A stretch of 64,000 nucleotides of DNA from Hyphomicrobium_A sp965243865 (GTDB lineage Bacteria > Pseudomonadota > Alphaproteobacteria > Rhizobiales > Hyphomicrobiaceae). The stretch is taken from assembly GCF_965243865.1 (NCBI RefSeq), contig NZ_OZ251603.1:682001-746000 (forward strand), read 5' to 3'. Every line of letters starts with the position of its first letter. The stretch's first letter is position 1. Made by a program: the position numbers and the translations under genes. Of this stretch, positions 46,077-55,605 are shown one piece after another. Under the pieces are notes generated by a model that was not told the DNA's origin, did not search any database, and worked only from the letters and a program-made list of their open reading frames with translations.

Positions 46077-46916
46077 TCACCTTGGTTCCAATTTCTGCGT
46101 TCTGCCAATCGCATAGAGATGATCGACCGGCCCCGCGCCCTCGCCGACGACAATATCGGCGCCAGCCACCAATGCTGCGTACACAACCTCTTTCGCAGCA
46201 CGCGCTGCATCAGGAAGCGGCAGTCCCCGCGCCAGATGCGCGGCAATAGCTGCCGAAAGCGTACAACCTGTGCCGTGCGTATTCCGCGTTGCAACGCGCG
46301 GATGTGCAATGCGCATCGCCGGCGCGTTCGCTTGCACCAGAATGTCTATCGCTTCGTCGCCCGACGCGTGCCCGCCCTTCATCAGCACGGCCTTCGCACC
46401 AAGGATCACGAGAGCGCGCCCCTGCGCTTCCATCTCCGCCTCGCTGCACGCGATCTCGCCGCCGAGCAGCGTTGCTGCTTCCGCAAGATTGGGCGTGAGG
46501 AGATCGGCCAGCGGCAGCAGCTCATCGCGCACTGCGCTCACCGCGCCCGGCGCCAGAAGCATGTCGCCGCTCGTCGCCACCATCACCGGATCGACGACGA
46601 GCGGATGCAGGTTGTGTCTCTGCACACCTTCCGCAACCGCAAGCACGGTACCGCGATCACCCAACATTCCCGTCTTCGTGGCAACGATATTGAGATCGGA
46701 CGCAACCGCATCGATCTGCTGCGCCACGAATGACGGCGGCACGGGAAAAATCGCTGACACACCGCGTGTGTTCTGCGCCGTCAGAGCCGTCAGCACGCTC
46801 GCGCCATAGACGCCGAGCACCGTGAATGTTTTGAGGTCGGCCTGTATGCCGGCCCCACCCGATGAATCGGAGCCGGCAATCGTGAGCGCGGCGGGAAGCT
46901 TTGCGCGCGTTGTCAT
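46077..46916 (-). CDS. thiD: Hydroxymethylpyrimidine/phosphomethylpyrimidine kinase
   Basis: A 279-residue cytosolic kinase of normal length. The N-terminal signature is IAGSDSSGGAGIQADLKTF and the C-terminal ATP-binding/catalytic part is THGTGCTLSAAIAAHLARG. It phosphorylates HMP twice to HMP-PP for thiamine synthesis. It starts 13 bases after the ccdA stop, so the two share a transcript although their roles differ. No other thi gene or TPP riboswitch was seen. Confidence 0.95.
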   Translation of the reverse strand: MTTRAKLPAALTIAGSDSSGGAGIQADLKTFTVLGVYGASVLTALTAQNTRGVSAIFPVPPSFVAQQIDAVASDLNIVATKTGMLGDRGTVLAVAEGVQRHNLHPLVVDPVMVATSGDMLLAPGAVSAVRDELLPLADLLTPNLAEAATLLGGEIACSEAEMEAQGRALVILGAKAVLMKGGHASGDEAIDILVQANAPAMRIAHPRVATRNTHGTGCTLSAAIAAHLARGLPLPDAARAAKEVVYAALVAGADIVVGEGAGPVDHLYAIGRTQKLEPR

Positions 46917-46929
46917 GATAGCTAGCGCC

Positions 46930-47733
46930 TCACTGTTGCGGCGCGCTCTTCTGCATGATCTGCGAGCCGAGGTCCTTCGGCGTCACCAGCTCTTCGATCT
47001 GCGTCAGCGCCGGGAAGTGATCCAGCAACCAACTTCCGAACCAGTTGATCGAGCCGCTGAAGAACAGAATGCCCGTCAGCACCAGGAAAGCACCCATCGC
47101 CTTCTCCACCTTATCGAGATGGCGACGAAAGCGCTGCATGAAACCGAGGAACGGACGCACGGCAATCGCCGCCAGCATGAACGGAATGCCGAGCCCCAGC
47201 GAATAGACGAACAGCAGTTTTACGCCCGTCGCCAAGCTGCCTTCGTTCGCGGCGACGGCGAGAACCGTCGCCAGCACCGGCCCGATGCATGGGGTCCACC
47301 CGAACGCGAATGCCAAACCGATGATGTAGGAGCCCAGATAGCTGACACCATGGCTGTGCGAATGGTGATAGCGCGCTTCCTTGTAGAGCATGTTGATGCG
47401 GAACAGCCCGAGGAAGTGCATGCCGAACAGGATGATCACGATCCCGGCGATGATCTCCAGCTCGCGCTTGTACGTCTGGATGAACTGCCCGGCGAGTGAC
47501 GCTCCCGCGCCAAGGCTGACGAACACCGTCGTAAAGCCGGCAACGAACAGCAACGCAGCGACGATTACCCGCTGCCAGACGTGCTTGGGAACGCCACCCT
47601 CAGCCGTGAACTCATCGATCGTCGTGCCGCCGAGGTAGCTGAGATACGGCGGAACGAGCGGCAGCACGCACGGCGACAGGAAGCTGACGAGCCCCGCCAG
47701 TGCCACGCCGAAATAGATATGCAGATCACCCAT
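46930..47733 (-). CDS. ccdA: Cytochrome c biogenesis protein CcdA
   Basis: A 267-residue membrane protein; ATG 47733 is chosen because GAGGGG lies six bases upstream. Six to seven helices are seen. The redox cysteines are in SFLSPCVLPLVPPYLSYLGG and FGWTPCIGPVLA, the hallmark of CcdA, which passes electrons from cytosolic thioredoxin to periplasmic thiol proteins. This supports cytochrome c maturation. It precedes thiD; pgk lies 171 bases upstream on the same strand. Confidence 0.93.
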   Translation of the reverse strand: MGDLHIYFGVALAGLVSFLSPCVLPLVPPYLSYLGGTTIDEFTAEGGVPKHVWQRVIVAALLFVAGFTTVFVSLGAGASLAGQFIQTYKRELEIIAGIVIILFGMHFLGLFRINMLYKEARYHHSHSHGVSYLGSYIIGLAFAFGWTPCIGPVLATVLAVAANEGSLATGVKLLFVYSLGLGIPFMLAAIAVRPFLGFMQRFRRHLDKVEKAMGAFLVLTGILFFSGSINWFGSWLLDHFPALTQIEELVTPKDLGSQIMQKSAPQQ

Positions 47734-47904
47734 CACATGCCCCTCGACCATGATCGTTTCGGACCATCAGTCCGGAGCGTGGATCATCGATCTCATCATT
47801 AAGCCAGCGCCGCGGTCACGATAGCACGATCAGCTTTCGCGTCCGGCCGACACACGCCTTTCGGGGCGCCGCGGACGAACGTTACGCCCCAACCGCACTC
47901 AAGC

Positions 47905-49113
47905 TCAACCCTGTGCCTTGATGAGGGCAGCGACACCGGGAAGCTCACGCCCCTCGAGCCACTCGAGAAATGCGCCACCTGCCGTAGAGACGTAGGTAAA
48001 ATCACCTGTGACGCCGGCTGCATTGAGCGCGGCAACGGTATCGCCGCCGCCCGCAACGGTCGTCAGCCGGCCTTCCTTCGTCAGCCTCGCAGCCTCGCGC
48101 GCCAGCGCGAAGGTGCCCGTACCGAACGGCGGAATCTCGAACGCGCCCAGAGGTCCGTTCCACAGTAGCGTGCGACACTCCTTCAGCACGTCGCTCATAT
48201 GCGCGACCGATTTCGGACCGACATCTAGGATCATCGCATCGCTCGGCACCGCCAGCGTCGGCACAACGGCATTGGCAACGCCGCTCTTGAACTCGCGCGC
48301 GATCACCGCGTCCTCCGGCAGCACCACCGCGCAATTCTGCGCCTTGGCCTCCGTCATGATCTCCCGCGCCGTCTCAACGAAGTCCGCTTCCGCCAACGAC
48401 TGCCCAATGTCGACGCCATGCGACATCAGGAAGGTGTTCGCCATGCCGCCGCCGATGATCAGTTTGTCGACCTTGCCGATCAGATGCTTGAGGATCGGAA
48501 TCTTGCTCGACACCTTCGCGCCGCCCACCAGCGCCGCAACCGGGCGCTTGGGCGCCTCCAGCACAGCACGCAGCGCACTGATCTCTTCCAGCATCAACGG
48601 TCCGGCATACGCGGGCAACAGATGCGCCAGGCCCTCGGTCGAAGCGTGCGCGCGGTGCGCCGCGGAGAACGCATCGTTGACGTAGATGTCGCCCACGCGC
48701 GCCAGCGCGCCGGCGAATTCCGGATCGTTCTTCTCCTCGCCCTTGTGGAACCGCAGGTTTTCCAGCACTGCGATGTCACCTTCGGCAAGGCCCGCCACCG
48801 TGCGCTCGACGTCATCGCCAATGCACTCTGGCATGAAGCCGACACCGCGACCGAGTAGCTCGGACAGTTTCGCCGCCACCGGCAGCAAACTCATCTCCGG
48901 ATCAGGACCGTTCTTCGGCCGACCGAAATGCGAGATTACGACAACGCGGGCACCCCGCGCCGAGAGATCCTTCAGCCCGTCGAGCAACCGCTCCAGCCGC
49001 GTCGCGTCCGACACGAGCCCGTCCGCGACCGGCACGTTGAGGTCCGCCCTGACGATGACGCGTTTGCCTTTGACTTCGACGTTGGCAATCGACTTGAGGT
49101 TAGTCAGATCCAT
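47905..49113 (-). CDS. pgk: Phosphoglycerate kinase
   Basis: A 402-residue enzyme. The frame stays open far upstream, but homology begins at MDLTNLKSIANVEVKGKRV, so ATG 49113 is the start. The family signature is VIVRADLNVPV, and the nucleotide-binding end is TVAGGGDTVAALNAAGVTGD. It transfers phosphate between 1,3-bisphosphoglycerate and ADP. It starts 10 bases after the transketolase stop. A glyceraldehyde-3-phosphate dehydrogenase gene, usually between these two, is absent. Confidence 0.97.
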   Translation of the reverse strand: MDLTNLKSIANVEVKGKRVIVRADLNVPVADGLVSDATRLERLLDGLKDLSARGARVVVISHFGRPKNGPDPEMSLLPVAAKLSELLGRGVGFMPECIGDDVERTVAGLAEGDIAVLENLRFHKGEEKNDPEFAGALARVGDIYVNDAFSAAHRAHASTEGLAHLLPAYAGPLMLEEISALRAVLEAPKRPVAALVGGAKVSSKIPILKHLIGKVDKLIIGGGMANTFLMSHGVDIGQSLAEADFVETAREIMTEAKAQNCAVVLPEDAVIAREFKSGVANAVVPTLAVPSDAMILDVGPKSVAHMSDVLKECRTLLWNGPLGAFEIPPFGTGTFALAREAARLTKEGRLTTVAGGGDTVAALNAAGVTGDFTYVSTAGGAFLEWLEGRELPGVAALIKAQG

Positions 49114-49123
49114 GGCGTGCCGC

Positions 49124-51139
49124 TCACTTCTTGACGAGGCTGCGCGCAGCTTCCGCGACTGCGTCAGCCGTGATGCCGAAGTGCGGATAAAGCTTTCCGG
49201 CTGGTGCCGATGCGCCGAAGTCGGACATGCCAACAAACCGGCCATTGCCCCCGAGCCACTCGTACCAGCACTGCGCCACGCCGGCTTCGACCGCAACCCG
49301 CGGCTTGTCGCCGAGAACCGCCGCGCGATAGCTCTCCGGCTGCGCGCGGAACAGCTCCATCGACGGCATCGAAACAACCGCCGCCTTGATGCCTTCCTCT
49401 GCCAGCTTCTTAGCCGCTTCCGCCGCCAGCGCCAGCTCAGAGCCCGTACCGATCAGCGTCACGTCGCGCCTGCCTTCCGGCTCGCTCAGGACGTAAGCTC
49501 CCTTCGCCGAGAGGTTCTCCGACGAAGCCGTCTTGCGCAAATTCTCGACCGCCTGCCGCGAAAGCGCCAGCAGCGAGGGATTGGCATCGTGCTTCAGCGC
49601 GATCTCCCAGCACTCGGCGGTCTCGAGCCCTTCGGCCGGGCGCAGCACCAGCAGATGCGGAATGGCGCGCAGCGCCGCCAGATGCTCGACTGGCTGATGC
49701 GTCGGGCCGTCCTCGCCAAGACCGATGGAGTCGTGCGTCATCACGTAGATCACACGCTGGCGCATCAGCGCCGACAGGCGGATCGAAGGCCGGCAGTAGT
49801 CGGAGAACACGAGGAACGTGCCGCCGTAGGGAATGAGCCCCCCCGTCAGCGCCATACCGTTCATCGCCGCCGCCATGCCGTGCTCACGCACGCCGTAATG
49901 GATGTAGTTGCCGGAGAAATCTCCGGGCCCAACGTCCTTATGGTGCTTGGTGCGCGTCCCGTTCGACGGCGTCAGGTCTGCCGAGCCGCCGATCAGCTCC
50001 GGCAGCACCGGAGTGATCTTCTCCAGCACCAGCTGCGACCACACCCGCGTCGCGCGCTTCGCGTCATCCGCTGCGAAAGCAGCCTTCGCGTCCGCAATCA
50101 TCTTCTCGATATGGGCAATCTTGTTCGCCGCGGCAGGCTCCACCAACGCTTCGGCCGCCGCAGATCCCGCCTTGCCGAGCTTCTGCTTCCACTCGGAATG
50201 CTCCTTGGCGCCACGCTGACCGACGCCCCGCCACGCCATCAGCACGTGCTCGGGTATCTCGAACGGCGGATACGGCCAGCCGAGCTTCTCGCGCGTGCCT
50301 TTGATCTCCTCTTCGCCAAGCGGCTCGCCGTGCGTCGAAGACTTGCCCGCCTTGGTCGGTGCGCCATAGCCAATCGTCGTCTTGCACGCGATCAGCCACG
50401 GCTTGGAAGAGTCGCCACGCGCCTTCGCCAGAGCCGCCGAGATCGCCGCCGGATCATGTCCGTCGACGCGCATCGTGTTCCAGCCCGACGCCGCAAAGCG
50501 CGCGACCTGATCGTCGGAAACCGACAGGCTCGTCGGCCCGTCGATCGAGATCGAGTTGTCGTCCCAGAGTACGATCAGCTTGCCGAGCCCGAGATGCCCC
50601 GCCAACGAGATCGCCTCGTGGCTGATGCCTTCCATCAGGCAGCCGTCGCCGGCCACCACATAAGTATGGTGATTGATGATGTCGTCGCCGAGCCGCGCAT
50701 TCAGCATCCGCTCCGCCAGAGCCATGCCGACCGCGTTGGCGATGCCCTGGCCTAGCGGTCCCGTCGTGGTCTCGATGCCGGCTGCATGACCGTATTCCGG
50801 ATGGCCCGCCGTCTTCGCGCCGAGCTGGCGGAACTGCTTCAGGTCGCCAATCTCCATCCCCGGATAGCCGGTGAGATAAAGCAGAGAATAAAGAAGCATC
50901 GAGCCGTGCCCCGCCGAAAGCACGAACCGGTCCCGGTTCGGCCACTTCGGGTCGGCCGCATCGAAGCGCATCGACTCGCGGAACAAGACCGTCGCGACGT
51001 CCGCCATGCCCATCGGCATGCCCGGGTGTCCCGACTTGGCAGCCTGCACGCCATCCATGGACAGCGCCCGGATCGCGCTCGCCATATCCTGGTGGCTGAC
51101 CCCCTCGGCCTGTCCAGTCGTCTTTTGCGCCTCGGTCAT
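49124..51139 (-). CDS. tkt: Transketolase
   Basis: A 671-residue enzyme. ATG 51139 is preferred (CAGGGA upstream) to the GTG 11 codons earlier. The thiamine diphosphate motif is VVAGDGCLMEGISHEAISLA, the N-terminal substrate loop is SGHPGMPMGMADV, and the pyrimidine domain has THDSIGLGEDGPTHQPVEHL. It transfers two-carbon units in the pentose phosphate pathway and, where present, the Calvin cycle. It is followed directly by pgk. Confidence 0.97.
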   Translation of the reverse strand: MTEAQKTTGQAEGVSHQDMASAIRALSMDGVQAAKSGHPGMPMGMADVATVLFRESMRFDAADPKWPNRDRFVLSAGHGSMLLYSLLYLTGYPGMEIGDLKQFRQLGAKTAGHPEYGHAAGIETTTGPLGQGIANAVGMALAERMLNARLGDDIINHHTYVVAGDGCLMEGISHEAISLAGHLGLGKLIVLWDDNSISIDGPTSLSVSDDQVARFAASGWNTMRVDGHDPAAISAALAKARGDSSKPWLIACKTTIGYGAPTKAGKSSTHGEPLGEEEIKGTREKLGWPYPPFEIPEHVLMAWRGVGQRGAKEHSEWKQKLGKAGSAAAEALVEPAAANKIAHIEKMIADAKAAFAADDAKRATRVWSQLVLEKITPVLPELIGGSADLTPSNGTRTKHHKDVGPGDFSGNYIHYGVREHGMAAAMNGMALTGGLIPYGGTFLVFSDYCRPSIRLSALMRQRVIYVMTHDSIGLGEDGPTHQPVEHLAALRAIPHLLVLRPAEGLETAECWEIALKHDANPSLLALSRQAVENLRKTASSENLSAKGAYVLSEPEGRRDVTLIGTGSELALAAEAAKKLAEEGIKAAVVSMPSMELFRAQPESYRAAVLGDKPRVAVEAGVAQCWYEWLGGNGRFVGMSDFGASAPAGKLYPHFGITADAVAEAARSLVKK

Positions 51140-51264
51140 CAATGCATCCCTGGTGGAGTCCGCCGGGAGCACCCCCGGGGCCTGGCTTTTTGGTCAGGCA
51201 CGTTTAGCGAGGCCGCTGCCCCCCGTCCATGCCTAGGCGCGGGCCCGTGGCGCAGGATTCGGCC

Positions 51265-52167
51265 TCAATCCACACGCGCGAGGAAATCTTCCAGCTCCGC
51301 CCGCGTCGGCAGGCCCGCCCGGGCACCGAGACGGCGGCACTTCAGCGCCGCCGTCGCTGCGGCGATCCGCGCGCAGGCTGGCGTGTCGTACCCGCTGGCA
51401 AGCGCCCACGCGAACGCCCCATGGAAGGCATCGCCCGCCCCGGTGGTGTCGACGATTTCTGCCTGGAAGGCCGGCTGGTGCCCTTGGCCTCCGTCGGCTG
51501 ATAACCAGGAATAGCCACCCGCCCCGCGCGTCACGCCGGCATGGCGCACACCCAGCGTAAGAACCCTTTCCAGCTGCGCGCCCTCATCGAGCCCGGGCGC
51601 GAAAGCCTCGAGTGCCGGTTCGGAAAAGATGGCGTAGTCCGCGAGACCGAGGAATTCCGTCAGTATCCCGCCCCCGCCCAGATCGGCATCGAGCAGGGTC
51701 GGCACCCCATGCGCGCGCGCCGCGGTGAAAGCCGCGTGCGTCCCCTCCACCCAGCGCAGGTCGCTCATCACCGCCGCAGCGTCTTTCACACGCTCCACCG
51801 GCAGCCAGCTCGCGTCCATCGGCATCGCATGATCGCGCTCACCGATAATCAGCCGCTCCCCGCCCTGATCGACGATCACCGCCGACGTCGAGGATCGCGC
51901 GTGCTCGAAAGTGCGCACGTGCGTGATGTCGACCCCCTCGGCCGCAAGAAGCTTATGTATGCGTTCCCCGGCGCTATCGCCGCCGGTGCGGCTCCAGAGC
52001 GCCACGTAGCCGCCGAGCCGGGCAATCGTCGCCGCCGCATTGGCCGCCATCCCCCCGCCGCTCTCGATGTGCTCCAACGAGCGCACCTTGGTCGGCTCAG
52101 GCGGGAATGCCTCGATACGATAGACGTAGTCGAGCGCCGCGTGACCGACACAAATGACCGGCTTCAC
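51265..52167 (-). CDS. PfkB-family sugar kinase
   Basis: A 300-residue kinase starting at GTG that overlaps the stop of the upstream antiporter gene by 4 bases (GTGA). The N-terminal region has ESGGGMAANAAATIARLGG, and the C-terminal PfkB signature is VDTTGAGDAFHGAFAWAL with the catalytic Asp. The substrate is not determined; ribokinase- or sulfofructose-kinase-like enzymes are the nearest types. The 125-base gap to tkt shows no terminator. Confidence 0.85.
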   Translation of the reverse strand: MKPVICVGHAALDYVYRIEAFPPEPTKVRSLEHIESGGGMAANAAATIARLGGYVALWSRTGGDSAGERIHKLLAAEGVDITHVRTFEHARSSTSAVIVDQGGERLIIGERDHAMPMDASWLPVERVKDAAAVMSDLRWVEGTHAAFTAARAHGVPTLLDADLGGGGILTEFLGLADYAIFSEPALEAFAPGLDEGAQLERVLTLGVRHAGVTRGAGGYSWLSADGGQGHQPAFQAEIVDTTGAGDAFHGAFAWALASGYDTPACARIAAATAALKCRRLGARAGLPTRAELEDFLARVD

Positions 52168-53999
52168 CGGGCGCCCTCCTCCGTCTTCGCCAGCTCCCTG
52201 AGGCGCACTTCCTCGGCCGCATCTTCTTCAAAGAGCTTTTCCAGGGTCTTTACGTCACTGCGCGCTCGCTCGCGTAGCCTGTCGAGGTCGCTGGCCAGCT
52301 TGTAATCCTCGACCAATCGGCGCTCGTCATGCGTACGGAAGGTATGGATGATCCGGCCCGCCTCGCGCTCCGACAAGCCGAGCCGCTTCAGAAGCTGCTT
52401 GGTGATGTCGAGCGACGACAGGAACGTCTCGCGCTGAATGTCCGTGATGCCGAGATCCAGCAGACGATGTGCATGGTTGCGGTTGCGAGCGCGCGCAAAG
52501 ATCGGCAAGTCGGGATAGCTCGAACGCACCAGTTCAGCCGTGCGCATCGAGGCTTCAACGTCGTCGATCGCCAGCACGAAAGCGCGCGCCTTATCGGCGT
52601 CTGCCGCCTCCAGAATGTCCGGCCGGCTGGCGTCACCGTAGAAGGCCTGTGCGCCGAACCGGCGAACGAACTCCACCTGCTCGGCGCTAATGTCGAGAGC
52701 CGTGAACGGAATCTTCTTCGCCGTCAGGATGCGGGCCACGATCTGCCCAAAGCGCCCGAACCCGGCAATGATCACGTGCCCGTCGTTGTCTGGCAGGCTG
52801 TCATAGACTGGGGCAACGCTCTTGCGCCGCCGCGAGAGCAGTCCCTCGAGCTTCAGGAGGATCGGCGTCGCCGCCATCGACAGCGTCACGACGACGGTCA
52901 GCAGCTCGGTCATCTCGCTCGTCAGCGCACCTGAGGCGTAACCGACCGTAAACAGCACAAACGCGAATTCGCCGCCCTGCGACAGGGCAATGCCGAGCCG
53001 CCGCGCCGGTCCCGGCTCCAGCCCCTGGAAGCGCCCGAGCACATAGAGCACACCCGCCTTGATTGCCACCAGCCCCGCGACCAGGATCAGGATGATCCAC
53101 GGCGCGTCGAGGAACAGGCGCACGTCGATGGTCATGCCGATGGCAGTGAAGAACAGCCCCAGCAGCAAGCCTTCAAACGGCTGAATGTCGGCTTCGAGCT
53201 GGTGCCGGTAGGACGACTCGGCCAGCAGCGCACCGGCGATGAACGCTCCGAGCGAGGCCGAAAGCCCCGCCTGCTGCATCACGATCGTGACGCCGACCAC
53301 CGTCAACAGCGCGGCCGCCGTCATCGCCTCCCGCACCCGCGTGCGCGCCACCAGCCGCAGCAGGTAGTCGAGCACAAAATGGCCGACGACGACGACCACG
53401 GCGATGAGGCCAAGCCCCTTGATCACCGCCAGCACATCCTCCATCGGGGTGTGCGTCTCCGCGCCGGCAACGGCACTCACCGCGAACAGCGGCGCGAACG
53501 CGATCAGCGGAATGGCCGCGAGGTCCTGGAACAGCAGCACTGAAAAGCCGAGGCGGCCGTGCCGCGTCTGCAGGTCGCCCGTCTCTTCCATCACCTGCAG
53601 TGCCAGAGCCGTCGAAGACAGCGCCAGGGCCAACCCGGCAAACAGCGCCGCCTGCCAGGACAACCCGATCAGCAGGCCGAACCCTGCCAGCAGCAGTCCC
53701 GTGATGATCACCTGTTCCGCACCGAGCACGAATACGGCGTTGCGCATCGCCCAAAGGCGTTTGGGGCGCAGTTCTAGCCCGATGAGAAACAGCAGCAGCA
53801 CGATGCCGAATTCGGCAAAGTGCAAAATCTCCTTGGCCTTGTAGTCGGAGAACGACCAGCCGATCGTATTGGGTCCGAGCAGCAGCCCAACCACCAGATA
53901 GCCAAGCACCTCACTGATACCCAGCCAGCGCGCAAGGGGCCCCGCAATCGCGAGCGCTGCCAGCAATATCGCAACTTCGTGCAGTGATACGCCGAGCAT
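52164..53999 (-). CDS. CPA2 cation/proton antiporter with RCK domain (KefB/C-like)
   Basis: A 611-residue protein. ATG 53999 follows GGAAGG and starts the first membrane helix (SLHEVAILLAALAIAGPLA); the frame is open 35 codons further. The membrane domain has the KefC-like LLFLIGLELRPKRLWAMRN and QDLAAIPLIAF. The cytosolic part has VIIAGFGRFGQIVARIL and LDISAEQVEFVRRFG, binding NAD(H). It probably exchanges K+ for H+. It is coupled by a GTGA overlap to the kinase gene. Confidence 0.88.
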   Translation of the reverse strand: MLGVSLHEVAILLAALAIAGPLARWLGISEVLGYLVVGLLLGPNTIGWSFSDYKAKEILHFAEFGIVLLLFLIGLELRPKRLWAMRNAVFVLGAEQVIITGLLLAGFGLLIGLSWQAALFAGLALALSSTALALQVMEETGDLQTRHGRLGFSVLLFQDLAAIPLIAFAPLFAVSAVAGAETHTPMEDVLAVIKGLGLIAVVVVVGHFVLDYLLRLVARTRVREAMTAAALLTVVGVTIVMQQAGLSASLGAFIAGALLAESSYRHQLEADIQPFEGLLLGLFFTAIGMTIDVRLFLDAPWIILILVAGLVAIKAGVLYVLGRFQGLEPGPARRLGIALSQGGEFAFVLFTVGYASGALTSEMTELLTVVVTLSMAATPILLKLEGLLSRRRKSVAPVYDSLPDNDGHVIIAGFGRFGQIVARILTAKKIPFTALDISAEQVEFVRRFGAQAFYGDASRPDILEAADADKARAFVLAIDDVEASMRTAELVRSSYPDLPIFARARNRNHAHRLLDLGITDIQRETFLSSLDITKQLLKRLGLSEREAGRIIHTFRTHDERRLVEDYKLASDLDRLRERARSDVKTLEKLFEEDAAEEVRLRELAKTEEGAR

Positions 54000-54242
54000 T
54001 CCCCGCCTTCCTCGATTGCGCGCCGACGCGAAGCGCCCGGCTGTACCCTGTTTACGGAATTCCCCAGCGTCATCCCAGCCGACAAATCGTCTGTGCGGCC
54101 GCACGCCTAGTCCTGTCGCGCGACAGAAAAATTCGTGCTCCGCACCGCATTCTCCGCCTCGTCGATCGGCGATGAATCTGCGATGCTGATGCGTCGGCTT
54201 GATTTGAATCGCGGCGGGGAAAGTGACTGCGACTCAAAGTGT

Positions 54243-54274
54243 TTAACCGACGCGTAACCTTAACGTCGCGTTAA
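54243..54274 (+). promoter_or_regulatory. Tandem CtrA boxes (one perfect)
   Basis: TTAACGTCGCGTTAA (54260-54274) is an exact TTAA-N7-TTAA CtrA site. TTAACCGACGCGTAA (54243-54257) is a second site with one mismatch. A GACTC (GANTC, CcrM methylation site) lies a few bases upstream. They sit 105 bases before the small membrane-protein gene, in an otherwise featureless 379-base gap that also holds the antiporter promoter. Confidence 0.75.
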
Positions 54275-54378
54275 GTGCTCTTTCCATACGATGAACGCGT
54301 CGGCCGTTTGTTCCGCTTCCACGGCTCGGGCAGGCGGCGCGGTCGATGTGCAGCAGCATTCAAAAAGGGGGTCGCGCG

Positions 54379-54618
54379 ATGTCTTTCGATCTCGTCATGC
54401 GTACGCTGGGGGTAGTCACCTGCCTCTATGTCGTCGCCTACTTCGTCACCACCATGAGCGTCGCGGCACTCAACGGTGTTACCTTTAGCTCAGGACCGAC
54501 CTGCGGCGAGAGCGGATGCGTGAGCATCGCAAGCACGCAGAGACCCGGCCTGCGCTACGCCTATGCAACAGACGATGCGCCGCTGTGGAGCGCCGCCTCG
54601 TTTCTCAAAATGGATTGA
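54379..54618 (+). CDS. Small membrane protein, 79 residues, probably CtrA-controlled
   Basis: ATG 54379 follows AAGGGGG. A single membrane helix (MRTLGVVTCLYVVAYFVTTM) lies at about residues 6-26. The rest is a short polar tail with two cysteines (GPTCGESGCVSI), possibly disulphide-linked if outside. I recognise no family. A strong terminator follows 50 bases after the stop, and two CtrA boxes precede it, so it seems an independent, cell-cycle-timed unit. Confidence 0.65.
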   Translation: MSFDLVMRTLGVVTCLYVVAYFVTTMSVAALNGVTFSSGPTCGESGCVSIASTQRPGLRYAYATDDAPLWSAASFLKMD

Positions 54619-54661
54619 GCGGACCCGTCGGCGAAAGCCGTCGTAACCCGCTCCGCAGACT

Positions 54662-55540
54662 TCAAATGGAGCGCGTGCCCTCGGCCGCGCTCCTTTGTTT
54701 TTTGGCCAGCGCGTCGAATTCCAGCAAATCCGCCATCAGCGCCGGAAAATCCTTCAGCGGCACCATGTTGGGCCCATCTGACGGCGCATGATCGGGATCC
54801 TGATGCGTCTCGATAAAGACGCCGGCGACCCCTACCGCGACCGCGGCGCGCGCCAGCACCGGCACGAAGCGGCGATCTCCACCCGAGCTCGTGCCCTGCC
54901 CGCCCGGCTGTTGCACCGAATGCGTCGCGTCGAAAATTACCGGGCAGCCCGTCTCCGCCATGATCGGCAGCGAGCGCATGTCAGCCACCAGCGTATTGTA
55001 GCCGAACGAAGCTCCACGCTCGGTAAGCAGCACGTTGGGATTGCCGGACGCCACCAGCTTGGTGACGACGTTCTTCATGTCCCACGGCGCTAGGAACTGC
55101 CCCTTCTTCACCTTCACCACGCGACCGGTCTGAGCAGCGGCGATGAGAAGATCGGTCTGCCGGCACAGGAACGCCGGGATCTGCAGCACGTCGACGACCG
55201 GCGCCACGATCGCGCACTGGGCCGCATCGTGCACATCCGTGACGATCGGCAGCCCCAGGCTCTCGCGAATCTCGGCGAACACCGGCAGCGCCGCCTCGAG
55301 GCCTATCCCGCGCTTTCCAGAGAGCGAAGTACGGTTGGCTTTGTCGAAAGACGACTTGTAGACGAGGCCGAAGCCCAGCTTTTCCGCGATTTCCTTCAGC
55401 GCAGAAGCCATCTCCAGGGCGTGCGCGCGGCTCTCCATCTGGCACGGACCGGCCAAGACCGCGAGTCTGGCATCGTTGGCCACCTCGACCGAACCGATCT
55501 GAACACGCGCATTGGGGCGCAGGGATTCATGCTTTGTCAT
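54662..55540 (-). CDS. kdsA: 3-deoxy-8-phosphooctulonate (Kdo-8-P) synthase
   Basis: A 292-residue cytosolic enzyme; homology starts at MTKHESLRPNARVQIG. It joins arabinose 5-phosphate and phosphoenolpyruvate to make Kdo-8-phosphate for lipopolysaccharide. Signatures are LAVLAGPCQMESRAHALEMA, YKSSFDKANRTS and TDVHDAAQCA. The last 40 bases of its coding sequence also form the terminator of the convergent small gene. Confidence 0.96.
   Translation of the reverse strand: MTKHESLRPNARVQIGSVEVANDARLAVLAGPCQMESRAHALEMASALKEIAEKLGFGLVYKSSFDKANRTSLSGKRGIGLEAALPVFAEIRESLGLPIVTDVHDAAQCAIVAPVVDVLQIPAFLCRQTDLLIAAAQTGRVVKVKKGQFLAPWDMKNVVTKLVASGNPNVLLTERGASFGYNTLVADMRSLPIMAETGCPVIFDATHSVQQPGGQGTSSGGDRRFVPVLARAAVAVGVAGVFIETHQDPDHAPSDGPNMVPLKDFPALMADLLEFDALAKKQRSAAEGTRSI
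54668..54703 (+). terminator. Intrinsic terminator of the 79-residue gene, inside the kdsA 3' end
   Basis: GGAGCGCG (54668-54675) and CGCGCTCC (54686-54693) form an 8-base stem with a 10-base loop, followed by TTTGTTTTTT. It overlaps the last codons of kdsA on the other strand. Confidence 0.85.
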
Positions 55541-55605
55541 GGCCGCTCTATACCACACCGCCTGTGCCGAAAGCGCGGCGTACCCCTAAAGCGGCCCGCC
55601 GCCCA

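Noticed and set aside
48686..50755. A 689-codon frame on the plus strand
   Set aside because: It is antisense to pgk and tkt, both of which are unmistakable.
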